Below are positions 1 through 5,834 of a DNA stretch of 6,390 bases, piece by piece (within the stretch, counting starts at the first letter, position 1; every line of letters starts with the position of its first letter). Source of the DNA: Clostridia bacterium (lineage in GTDB: Bacteria > Bacillota > Clostridia > Lachnospirales > Anaerotignaceae); contig CAAEMG010000056.1 in the NCBI GenBank assembly GCA_900757025.1, positions 1-6,390 of the forward strand. Reading direction: 5' to 3'. Made by a program: the position numbers and the translations under genes. The notes beneath the pieces are model-generated. The model worked only from the letters and a program-made list of their open reading frames with translations, ran no database searches and was not told where the DNA came from.

Positions 1-2
1 AG

Positions 3-65
3 GACAGAATGAGTTACAGAGAATTTTTAATGTCAAGATTTACAGTGAGAAAAGAAAGGGGCTAA
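3..65 (+). pseudogene. Possible 3' end of an upstream phage structural gene
   Basis: An open frame enters from the left edge and ends at a TAA at 63-65, giving a basic 20-residue tail that ends in VRKERG. The stop lies five bases before the ATG of the phage scaffold remnant, which is typical of tightly packed phage head genes. In phages with a GP20-type scaffold the preceding gene is usually a portal or minor head protein, so this could be the end of one. The fragment is too short to identify, and the frame could be chance. Confidence 0.3.
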
Positions 66-70
66 AAACA

Positions 71-331
71 ATGACAAAAGAAGAATTTATCTCTCTCGGG
101 CTTACGGAGAAGCAGGCGGAAAAGGCTGCCGCCGCATCAGCAAAGGAGCTTGAGGGCTATGTTGCCAAGGGCGAATATGACACAAAGGTAAATGAGCTTT
201 AAACGGCAAATGGCAGTATCACAGACCTTACGGACAAGCTGAAGGATTTTGACGGCATAAACGAGGTTAAGGTTTTAAAGGTATCAACAACAGCTCTTGG
301 CGACTACAGCCGTTCAACAAGATATATCTAA
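71..331 (+). pseudogene. Phage scaffold (GP20-like) N-terminus fused to a major capsid protein fragment, with in-frame stops
   Basis: ATG at 71 follows a good ribosome site (AAAGGGG at 55-61). The first 43 codons begin MTKEEFISLGLTEKQAEKAA and read like the start of a GP20-type phage minor structural (scaffolding) protein. An in-frame TAA at 200-202 interrupts it. The same frame continues through a scaffold-like stretch (SITDLTDKLK) into DFDGINEVKVLKVSTTALGD followed by YSRSTRY, which resembles the 'DGxxxVKV...DY.R....RY' region of Firmicute phage major capsid proteins. It stops at 329-331. Scaffold and capsid genes are normally adjacent in this order, so a deletion joining them in frame explains the chimera. 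Intact proteins would be about 180 and 300 residues. G+C of 71-199 is about 49%, above the AT-rich DNA that follows. The scaffold call is fairly safe; the capsid call rests on a short motif. Confidence 0.7.
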
Positions 332-579
332 AAAGCAAATATTTACGCATATTTTGTACATATATCGGGAATAAGGATCTAAAGAAAATATTTTCGGCTA
401 ACATACAATTATTCGTCAGTAACTATATTGATTCTTGTAAATCTTATAAAGAATTAACCACAGCATTATTCTTTGAAACTCCAAAAACACAAAATAGATT
501 TAGAAAAGTTCAATTTATTTTTATTAATATAGTGCAGAAGATGCAAGATACATATAAATTATTTAGCATTACAAATTAA
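271..579 (+). other. Unassigned stop-to-stop open frame without a start codon
   Basis: The frame one base away from the phage remnant is open for about 100 codons, between a stop at 268-270 and TAA at 577-579. It has no start codon with a ribosome site. From about 355 on the translation looks protein-like (for example KDLKKIFSANIQLFVSNYID, then SYKELTTALFFETPKTQNRF) with a basic C-terminus. It may be the truncated 3' end of a gene joined here by the deletion that made the scar, or merely AT-rich non-coding DNA. I recognise no family. Its stop falls inside the T-tract of the minus-strand terminator at 574-622. Confidence 0.2.
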
Positions 580-622
580 AAATCTCTGTCCAATTTAATT
601 ATATAAAAATTTGGACAGAGAT
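574..622 (-). terminator. Rho-independent terminator, probably of the amidase gene
   Basis: A perfect 12-bp inverted repeat (ATCTCTGTCCAA at 582-593, TTGGACAGAGAT at 611-622) encloses a 17-base AT-rich loop. Read on the minus strand, the stem runs directly into TTTTTAATTTG, a usable U-tract. It lies about 110 bases beyond the stop of the minus-strand amidase gene, with the palindrome at 650-697 in between. On the plus strand no T-run follows, so the minus orientation is preferred. Confidence 0.6.
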
Positions 623-649
623 AGGCTAGGAAACCTTAGTATAGGGGAC

Positions 650-697
650 TATCTATAACTATTCGCAAAACGATAGTTTTATGAATAGTTATAGATA
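650..697. repeat. 48-base near-perfect palindrome (long hairpin)
   Basis: The 15-bp arms at 650-664 and 683-697 are exact reverse complements. After a G-T wobble and one mismatch, five more base pairs (AAAAC at 667-671, GTTTT at 676-680) close a GATA tetraloop. No T-tract follows on either strand, so it is not a standard terminator. It may be a remnant end structure of a mobile element, a processing or stability element in the 3' untranslated region of the amidase transcript, or a protein-binding palindrome. The sequence does not decide between these. Confidence 0.6.
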
Positions 698-729
698 TAA
701 TTTAACATAACTATATTATAGTAAACTTT

Positions 730-1368
730 TTAAAGTATTTTCCCATTATCTGTATTTACAACTGTACTTCCATTATTTTCTTCAATAAGATATGTTTCTT
801 CAACAAAAAAATCATTTCTGCTTTCTATTGGCGTTACAAACGGAACTCCAAAATAATCTGCAATAGCTTCTGCAATGGCTTTTGCAATTTCATCTATATT
901 TTCTTTTATCCAGTTTGCATCATCAATATTGTCATGATATGCAGTTTCTATAAGTATTGCCGGCGCTGTTGTTCTTCTTAATTCGGCTAAAGTTGTTGTT
1001 GGCAATGTTTGAATTTTATCCGGTGTTTGCGATATTTCTCTGAATTTATCTGCTGTTATATCTGCCATTTGCTTTCCATAATAGCTGTTTTTGTTATAAT
1101 ATACATCAGTTCCTCTAATTTTTCCGGCAAGGCTTTCCGGTGCTGCATTTGAATGAATTGCCACGTGTAAATCAGCTCCCGAAGCATTGGATTTGGCTAT
1201 TGCCTGCGAAAGGCTTTCATCAGGATTATTGCGTTCAAAATCTATACTGCTTGCCGTCAAATATGGTTCTATGGCATCTGTTATAATATTCATATATTGT
1301 TCTTCGCTTCCTCCGTTTACAAATTCATTAAACTGCTGTACAGATGGGCTTAAAAATACCTTTGGCAT
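730..1368 (-). CDS. N-acetylmuramoyl-L-alanine amidase (Amidase_3-like), possibly of phage endolysin origin
   Basis: This 212-residue protein should cleave the amide bond between N-acetylmuramic acid and the stem peptide of peptidoglycan. The Amidase_3-like core spans about residues 3-172: FLSPSVQQFN at 5-14, the EEQYMN helix with a candidate zinc-ligand Glu at 22-23, FERNNP at 44-49, SNASGADLHVAIHSNA at 60-75 with zinc-ligand His72, and ILIETAYHDN at 138-147 with the catalytic-type Glu141. The usual DPGHGG segment with the first zinc His is replaced by SPSVQQ, as I recall for a clostridial subgroup of these amidases. There is no signal peptide or wall-binding domain, and the last 40 residues are acidic and unassigned. 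Start: ATG with AGGAG six bases upstream on the minus strand. The missing signal and the phage scar next door suggest an endolysin, but it points against the scar, so a cellular lysin is equally possible. Confidence 0.85.
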   Translation of the reverse strand: MPKVFLSPSVQQFNEFVNGGSEEQYMNIITDAIEPYLTASSIDFERNNPDESLSQAIAKSNASGADLHVAIHSNAAPESLAGKIRGTDVYYNKNSYYGKQMADITADKFREISQTPDKIQTLPTTTLAELRRTTAPAILIETAYHDNIDDANWIKENIDEIAKAIAEAIADYFGVPFVTPIESRNDFFVEETYLIEENNGSTVVNTDNGKIL

Positions 1369-1399
1369 AAAAATCTCCTTAATACAAACGCTTTATGAC

Positions 1400-1429
1400 A
1401 GTATATTAAAGAAATGTTATTTTTGATAA
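1400..1429 (-). promoter_or_regulatory. Candidate sigma-A promoter of the amidase gene
   Basis: On the minus strand TTATCA (plus 1424-1429) and TATACT (plus 1400-1405) are separated by 18 bases, matching the -35 and -10 consensus at 4/6 and 5/6. The -10 box lies about 30 bases ahead of the start codon. The surrounding DNA is very AT-rich, so chance matches are likely. Confidence 0.35.
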
Positions 1430-1463
1430 TTAACAGTAATATTATTATGTAAACTAATTGCAT

Positions 1464-1501
1464 ATAAAATCAGCCATACTGCTACTTCAAACAGTATGGC
1501 T
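1464..1501 (-). terminator. Terminator of the AIM24-family gene
   Basis: A perfect 10-bp inverted repeat (AGCCATACTG at 1472-1481, CAGTATGGCT at 1492-1501) with a 10-base loop starts seven bases after the stop codon of the AIM24-family gene. On the minus strand the stem is followed by GATTTTATAT, a moderate U-tract. On the plus strand TT and a later run of six T follow, so it could work weakly both ways. It separates this gene from the downstream amidase gene. Confidence 0.65.
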
Positions 1502-1507
1502 TTAAAA

Positions 1508-2191
1508 TTATTTTTTGCCTAATGTTATATACTGACTTATTCTTCCAGCAAATTCTGCAAAATTTTGCGTTTGAAGCATAACTTTTCCGGGGCCTGTGAG
1601 AGTTGTTATAAAAAGACCTTCTCCACCAAGGAAAATGTTCATGCCGCCCTTTAACATTTCAATATCGTATTTTACGCTGTTGTCAAAGCACACTATATTT
1701 CCTGTATCAACTTTAATAATTTCTCCGGGAGCAAGCTCTTTTTCAATACAATCTCCGTCTATCTCAAGAAAAACCGTTCCTTCTCCTTGTATCTGCTGAA
1801 GTATAAAACCTTCTCCTCCAAAAAGACCTGCTGAAAGTTTCTTTGTAAATACAGCTTTAACATCAACGCAGTCTTCAGCACATAAAAACGCACCCTTCTG
1901 GCATATTATCGTTTTTCCGCCTCTAAGGTCTATTGCCTTAATTTTTCCGGGAACTGTTGAAGAAAACGCGGCAACCGCACCGTCTTTTTCGGCTCTGTAT
2001 GTGGTCATAAAAAGGCTTTCTCCGGCAAACATTCTGCCTATTCCCTTAAAAAGCCCGCCTTTCGTATTTGTTTCCATGTCTACGCCTTCGCTCATCCAGC
2101 ACATTCCGCCTGTCTGTGTAAACACGCCTTCGCCTCGGTTAAGTTTTATTTCAACTGCCGGCATTACGCTGCCCATAATTTTATAATCCAT
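1508..2191 (-). CDS. AIM24 / TIGR00266 (DUF124) family protein
   Basis: This 227-residue soluble protein has the hallmarks of the AIM24/TIGR00266 family: an N-terminal IMGSVMPAVEIKLNRGEGVF (5-24), GGMCWMSEGVDMETNTKGG (28-46) followed by a short GLFKGIGRMFAGESLFMTTY segment, and Gly-rich beta segments throughout. Three related strands recur, FAGESLFMT (55-63), FGGEGFILQ (124-132) and FLGGEGLFIT (187-196), consistent with a three-repeat beta fold. The mitochondrial namesake affects inner-membrane organisation; the bacterial role is unknown, so no function is assigned. There is no signal peptide or membrane span. The length is normal for the family. Start: ATG preceded by a strong AAGGGGG ribosome site. 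Terminators lie on both sides, so it is probably a single-gene transcript. Confidence 0.88.
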   Translation of the reverse strand: MDYKIMGSVMPAVEIKLNRGEGVFTQTGGMCWMSEGVDMETNTKGGLFKGIGRMFAGESLFMTTYRAEKDGAVAAFSSTVPGKIKAIDLRGGKTIICQKGAFLCAEDCVDVKAVFTKKLSAGLFGGEGFILQQIQGEGTVFLEIDGDCIEKELAPGEIIKVDTGNIVCFDNSVKYDIEMLKGGMNIFLGGEGLFITTLTGPGKVMLQTQNFAEFAGRISQYITLGKK

Positions 2192-2239
2192 TTATAATCC
2201 CCCTTAAAGACATACAGTGCCAAAAATTGACAATTATAA

Positions 2240-2268
2240 TATAAAATAAAAGCCCTCATAGTGAGGGC
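2240..2268 (-). terminator. Terminator of the P-loop/radical SAM operon
   Basis: GCCCTCA (2252-2258) and TGAGGGC (2262-2268) form a GC-rich 7-bp stem with a three-base loop. Read on the minus strand it is followed by TTTTATTTTATATT, a good U-tract. It lies about 90 bases past the stop codon of the radical SAM gene and before the start of the AIM24-family gene. A second GCCCTC copy on the minus strand (plus 2280-2286, GAGGGCT) precedes the hairpin and could compete for the same right arm. Confidence 0.8.
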
Positions 2269-2360
2269 GAAAATAGGAAGAGGGCTCATGAGATTTCAAT
2301 CCCATTCCCACTTGATAGGTTAATTATACAGTATAAAACGCTCTACGTCAAATAGATTTA

Positions 2361-3299
2361 TTAAAAAAATTTACTTACTGCACTTCCGCCCAAATAGTTA
2401 AATAAATCTCCTTGACACAATTTGTTTTCATTCATAAACTCTTCTATTTCATCTCTTATTGCCCACCAGCTGCGTCCCCAGTTAGCAAATAATGAATTTT
2501 CTTCAGGCACTCTGCCTATAAGTCTTTGAACCCATATATCCGGTGACAGATAGCGTAAAAAGGCAATTACACGCTGTTTATATTCATCACAGGTACATAT
2601 TTCAAATTCGCCCTTTTTATACTGTTCTGCCATAACAGTTCCGTCAACTATATAGAGAGCATGGAGCTTTACAAAATCTGTTTTTAAAGCGGAAATTATT
2701 TTTGCTGCGTTTATTACATCTTCCATATCATCCCAAGGCAGATTGGCTATAATATGTGTACAGCTTTTAAAGCCATATTTATGAAGCATCAGCATTGCAT
2801 CTATATATTCCGCAACGCCGTGACCTCGGTTTATTTTTTTAAGAGTACGCTCATTTACGCTTTGAAGTCCAAGTTCAACTGTAATTTCTATATTTTTTTC
2901 ATCTTTAATTTTTTTCAAAATATCAAGATATTCTTTTCTTATACAGTCGGGCCTTGTTGAAACAGCTATTTCAACTATATTTTCTTCTGCCGCTTCATTC
3001 ATATATTTTTCAAATTGTTCTATGGGAAGATATGTATTTGTAAAATTCTGAAAATACGCTATAAAATTTTTTGCTTTATATCTTTTGCCTATATACTCTG
3101 CGTTTTTTCTTATTTGCTCTCTTACAGAAAGGGTGTCGGATAAGTTTTCAAATCCGGCACCCTGTTCATCGCAATATGTACATCCACCTTTTCCGCAAAC
3201 CCTGTTGGGGCAAGAAACGGGAATGTTAAGCGGAAGTTTATATGTTTTTCCGCCATAGGCATTGCTTAAATATAAAGAATATCTGTTATAAATATCCAA
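2361..3299 (-). CDS. TIGR01212-family radical SAM protein (YhcC/YtqA-like)
   Basis: This 312-residue protein belongs to the Elp3-like radical SAM group. Cys30, Cys40 and Cys43 (CPNRVCGKGGCTYC, 30-43) form a CX9CX2C site for the 4Fe-4S cluster that cleaves S-adenosylmethionine; Cys35 is an extra cysteine inside the loop. Family blocks follow: FIAYFQNFTNTYLP (about 79-92), AVSTRPDC (about 112-119), and VELGLQSVNERTLKKINRGH (about 141-160). The closest studied relative I recall is Bacillus YtqA, linked to the mnm5s2U wobble modification of tRNA (MnmL); whether this copy does the same is inference, because the methyltransferase partner (YtqB) is not in the window. The start is TTG: there is no ATG near the N-terminus, and an in-frame stop lies six codons upstream. 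No Shine-Dalgarno is visible, so translation is probably coupled to the P-loop gene ending 15 bases before. Confidence 0.87.
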   Translation of the reverse strand: MDIYNRYSLYLSNAYGGKTYKLPLNIPVSCPNRVCGKGGCTYCDEQGAGFENLSDTLSVREQIRKNAEYIGKRYKAKNFIAYFQNFTNTYLPIEQFEKYMNEAAEENIVEIAVSTRPDCIRKEYLDILKKIKDEKNIEITVELGLQSVNERTLKKINRGHGVAEYIDAMLMLHKYGFKSCTHIIANLPWDDMEDVINAAKIISALKTDFVKLHALYIVDGTVMAEQYKKGEFEICTCDEYKQRVIAFLRYLSPDIWVQRLIGRVPEENSLFANWGRSWWAIRDEIEEFMNENKLCQGDLFNYLGGSAVSKFF

Positions 3300-3314
3300 T
3301 TTATACGCTTTTAA

Positions 3315-3725
3315 TTAAAGAACGTATTTTTTAGCGTTTTCCGGGAGAGCATCCGTTTTACCGCTTATAATAAGGTTAAAATCAACATTTTCAGAAGCTG
3401 AAATGCCTTCAAGTTCTGTTACAAAAGCTGAAATGCCTTCAGCTGTAAGGTTTGTAACTATGTTGTGAAGACCATCAATGTAAATCTGTTCAATATCGCT
3501 GTCCTGTGAAAGAATTCCGCAAATGAAGCCAAAAAGAATTCTCTGGTCATCCATTTTGTAGTTTGTTTTTACAAAACGAATGTTATAATGTAAGTCATAC
3601 ATATGTCTGTTGTCATCGTCAATAAATACTACGTGACCCTTTGCTGTTTTGGCTGCTTCGTTTGCCATTTCAATAAGTTTTTTTGTTTTTCCTTCGCCTT
3701 TTTCGCCTGCAATAATCTTTATCAT
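3315..3725 (-). CDS. Small P-loop NTPase-like protein of unknown function
   Basis: This 136-residue protein opens with a beta strand and a textbook Walker A loop, GEKGEGKT (7-14, Lys13/Thr14). A hydrophobic strand ending in Asp, IYIDG (81-85), is a likely Walker B, and LIISGK (118-123) a later core strand. This is close to the minimum for a P-loop fold and no further domain is present. I recall similar short proteins annotated as hypothetical in clostridia, but no known function. It has no signal peptide or membrane span. Start: ATG six bases after a strong GGGGGAG ribosome site. It is the first gene of a two-gene unit with the radical SAM gene, in the same reading frame and separated by one TAA. 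A 10-residue-spaced repeat of EGISA (96-100, 106-110) reflects a 17-base DNA repeat. Confidence 0.8.
   Translation of the reverse strand: MIKIIAGEKGEGKTKKLIEMANEAAKTAKGHVVFIDDDNRHMYDLHYNIRFVKTNYKMDDQRILFGFICGILSQDSDIEQIYIDGLHNIVTNLTAEGISAFVTELEGISASENVDFNLIISGKTDALPENAKKYVL
3395..3441. repeat. 17-base direct repeat with 30-base period inside the P-loop gene
   Basis: AAGCTGAAATGCCTTCA occurs identically at 3395-3411 and 3425-3441. The period of 30 bases keeps the frame and encodes EGISA twice on the minus strand. It looks like a short tandem duplication, diverged in the 13 bases between the copies, or a segment able to slip by ten codons. Confidence 0.8.
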
Positions 3726-3756
3726 TACAATCTCCCCCTTATTGGATATGATGTTG

Positions 3757-3787
3757 TTTGTATATAGTAAAATAAATACTATACAAA
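3757..3787 (-). promoter_or_regulatory. Imperfect inverted repeat over a candidate promoter of the P-loop/radical SAM operon
   Basis: TTTGTATATAGTA (3757-3769) and TACTATACAAA (3777-3787) are inverted copies except for a two-base insertion. On the minus strand the repeat holds TTGTAT and TATACA about 16 bases apart, a weak -35/-10 pair, some 35 bases ahead of the start codon. Such a palindrome at a promoter could be an operator, but the region is so AT-rich that this is only a candidate. Confidence 0.35.
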
Positions 3788-3793
3788 TTAATT

Positions 3794-3820
3794 AAACTTA
3801 ACAATTAATTTATTAAGTTT
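3794..3820. repeat. AT-rich 8-bp inverted repeat
   Basis: AAACTTAA (3794-3801) and TTAAGTTT (3813-3820) are exact reverse complements with an 11-base spacer. It lies just upstream of the candidate promoter at 3757-3787 on the minus strand. It contains only two G/C positions per arm, so it is a weak hairpin; it may be a binding site or chance. Confidence 0.35.
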
Positions 3821-3966
3821 TATATTATACATATTCTATGTTTACTTCAAAAATCCTTTTAAAAATAAAAAGTTTTTATACTTTTGGTAAAATCATACAA
3901 TATTTTTGTAGAATTTTGACTACTATATACTATGGACATTTTTTATTGTTGTGTCCTTCTCAAAAA

Positions 3967-5733
3967 TTATACTCTGTATTTATTCAAATAGTGATTGTAA
4001 TATTTAGTATACTGTGCGGAAGGTTCAGAGTGCATTTTTTCGATAATTTCATGACCGTTGCTGTCAACAGAATCAAGCTCTTCCGACTGTATAATATAAA
4101 GAGCTATATTTGAGCAGTGGTCTGAAATTCTTTCAAAGTTTGTAAGAAGTTCAAGAAATGAAATTCCTGCCGGAATTGAGCATTTTCCGTCGCAAAGACG
4201 CTTTATGTGTCTGTCTTTAAGGTCAAAATGTATTGTGTCTATAATTTCTTCCAAAGGCTCAACCTGTGTTGATTTTTCATAGTCCCTGTTTATATATGCC
4301 TCCACAGCTATAGAAAGTATCTCGTCAACTGCGCCGCACATTGTGGAAAGTTCTTTTTGAGCCGGTTCGGAAAACGACAAGCCGTTTTCAAAATTATATT
4401 GTGCAACTTCGGCTATGTTTATTGCATGGTCGCTTAAACGCTCAAAATCGCTTAAACTGTGAAGCATTTCCGTTGCAACGGCATTATCTCTGTCATCAAG
4501 TTCTCCCGATGTAATCTTAACTAAATAATTGCTTAAAGATGCCTCAAATCTATCCATAAGGCTCTCATTTTCGTTTATTTTATCAAAAAGCTTGTCATCA
4601 TAGTTAAAAATAAGTTTCATGGCGTCTGTTATGTTAGACTGTGCCAAATCTGCCATTGTTCCTATAACCTTTTTTGTCTGTTCTACGGCAAGATGAGGTG
4701 TTTTCAAAAGGAAATAATCATCAAGAAGCATAAGCTCTTTTTCTCCTTCCGAAACAGCGCTGTCGCCAACAATTTTTTTGGAAAGCTTTATGAGAACATT
4801 TACAAACGGTATAAGCATAAGTGTTGTTCCAACATTAAAGAATGTATGGAAATCGGCTATATTGCCTCGTGTCATAGACATATCCCAGAAACTGAAATGA
4901 ATAATTCCGTTAAGACCGTATATAAGCACAAAAAATACAACAAGACCTATAATGTTGCTCATAACATCAATGGCAACAACTCTTTTGGCATCTCTTTTTG
5001 AGCCTACTGAGGCAAGCACAACCGTTACACATTTGCCGACGTTCATACCAAGAATAATAGGAACGGCAGTTGAAAAAGTTATTGCGCCTGTTGAAGAAAG
5101 AGCCTGCAAAATACCTACCGATGCAGAAGAAGACTGAATAACAGCCGTCATAACAACACCGAGAATAATGCCTAAAAACGGATTTTTGAATATAAAGAAC
5201 ATATTTGTAAACCAAGGCATATCTTTAAGAGGCGACAATGTTTTTTCCATTGTATTCATGCCGAAGAAAATCATGCCCAAGCCCAAAAGTATAAGACCTA
5301 TATCTTTTTTCTTTCTTTTTTTACAGAAAACAACAAGGAAAGCACCCAAGCCTATAAGCACGGGGCCGAAAGATGACGGCTTTAAAAGCTGAAGAAGAAC
5401 TCCGCTGCCTTCAAGGTCGCCCAAACGAAGAATCTGACCTGTTACGGTTGTACCGATATTGGCACCCATAACAACAGGAACGGCATTTGTAAGTTTCATA
5501 ATGCCTGCATTTAAAAGACCAATAACCATGATGCTTGTTGCCGAAGAACTTTGTATAACTCCAGTTACGGCAGTTCCCAGTGCAACACCTTTAATTCGGC
5601 TGCTCGTAAGACGTTCAAGCATTTTTTCAAGCCCGGCACCTGCTATTTTTTCAAGGCTGCTGCCCAAAACGCTCATACCATACAAAAACAAGCCTATACC
5701 CGCCAAAAGTGGCAGAAAATCTATTAAATTCAT
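3967..5733 (-). CDS. Na/phosphate cotransporter family protein with C-terminal PhoU-like domain
   Basis: This 588-residue membrane protein probably moves inorganic phosphate with sodium. The N-terminal half (about 1-320) has the two inverted Na/Pi-cotransporter repeats, each with the diagnostic QSSS motif: QSSSATS at 61-67 followed by GANIGTTVT (90-98), and QSSSAS at 200-205 followed by GMNVGKCVT (229-237). Roughly eight hydrophobic segments are visible. Residues about 345-550 form an alpha-helical PhoU-like domain with two FER(L/I)SDH motifs (430-436, 533-539), the sites where PhoU proteins hold metal ions; this domain should sit in the cytoplasm. The length and order fit bacterial NptA/YjbB-type proteins with PhoU tails. 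The start is ATG after AAAGGAG eight bases upstream. It appears to be a single gene. No pho-type operator is recognisable, and other anions as substrate cannot be excluded. Confidence 0.93.
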   Translation of the reverse strand: MNLIDFLPLLAGIGLFLYGMSVLGSSLEKIAGAGLEKMLERLTSSRIKGVALGTAVTGVIQSSSATSIMVIGLLNAGIMKLTNAVPVVMGANIGTTVTGQILRLGDLEGSGVLLQLLKPSSFGPVLIGLGAFLVVFCKKRKKKDIGLILLGLGMIFFGMNTMEKTLSPLKDMPWFTNMFFIFKNPFLGIILGVVMTAVIQSSSASVGILQALSSTGAITFSTAVPIILGMNVGKCVTVVLASVGSKRDAKRVVAIDVMSNIIGLVVFFVLIYGLNGIIHFSFWDMSMTRGNIADFHTFFNVGTTLMLIPFVNVLIKLSKKIVGDSAVSEGEKELMLLDDYFLLKTPHLAVEQTKKVIGTMADLAQSNITDAMKLIFNYDDKLFDKINENESLMDRFEASLSNYLVKITSGELDDRDNAVATEMLHSLSDFERLSDHAINIAEVAQYNFENGLSFSEPAQKELSTMCGAVDEILSIAVEAYINRDYEKSTQVEPLEEIIDTIHFDLKDRHIKRLCDGKCSIPAGISFLELLTNFERISDHCSNIALYIIQSEELDSVDSNGHEIIEKMHSEPSAQYTKYYNHYLNKYRV

Positions 5734-5788
5734 GGTTATTTCTCCTTTGAAATATGAATTGTTTTTTACATTTATTTTACAAAAATAA

Positions 5789-5797
5789 GTATAACAT
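5789..5797 (-). promoter_or_regulatory. Candidate extended -10 element of the Na/Pi transporter gene
   Basis: On the minus strand TGTTATACT is an extended -10 box (TG, one base, TATACT) about 55 bases ahead of the start codon. No good -35 box stands 17 bases upstream, which is acceptable for extended -10 promoters. It competes with the upstream candidate at 5835-5862. Confidence 0.35.
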
Positions 5798-5834
5798 TAT
5801 TTTTATTCTTTAAAAAGCTATTTTATAACTTAAA

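Larger units (their letters stand above)
332..729. other. Gene-poor interval between the phage scar and the amidase gene
   Basis: This AT-rich stretch of almost 400 bases has no gene I can support. It contains most of the unassigned open frame ending at 579, a 12-bp-stem hairpin that fits a terminator for the minus-strand amidase gene, and a 48-base palindrome at 650-697. The octamer ATAACTAT occurs at 655-662 and 707-714 and inverted at 686-693. No tRNA and no integrase fragment were seen, and no attachment-site repeat is recognisable without the other prophage end. Confidence 0.6.

Noticed and set aside
1187..1426. A 79-codon plus-strand open frame opposite the amidase start.
   Set aside because: It is antisense to a clear gene, has no ribosome site and no recognisable protein features.
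2227..2249. Consensus TTGACA on the plus strand as a promoter -35 box.
   Set aside because: No -10 box stands at 16-18 bases and there is no plus-strand gene downstream.
2293..2330. On the minus strand GGGATTGAAAT resembles the 3' end of type I/III CRISPR repeats.
   Set aside because: Only one copy is present, with no spacer pattern and no cas genes; the match is only about ten bases.
3868..3885. AAAAGT/ACTTTT inverted repeat followed by T-runs on the minus strand.
   Set aside because: A six-pair, almost all A/T stem in very AT-rich DNA is expected by chance and would be unstable.
3934..3956. GGACA...TGTCC hairpin as terminator of the Na/Pi gene.
   Set aside because: The stem is only 5 bp with a 13-base loop, and no U-tract follows on the minus strand; I see no convincing terminator for this gene.
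3838..4113. A 91-codon plus-strand open frame overlapping the end of the Na/Pi gene.
   Set aside because: It is mostly antisense to the transporter's C-terminus and AT-rich leader DNA; there is no Shine-Dalgarno.
4967..5215. An 82-codon open frame on the minus strand inside the transporter gene, and several plus-strand frames opposite it.
   Set aside because: They are out-of-frame shadows of a well-supported membrane protein, with unnatural composition and no ribosome sites.
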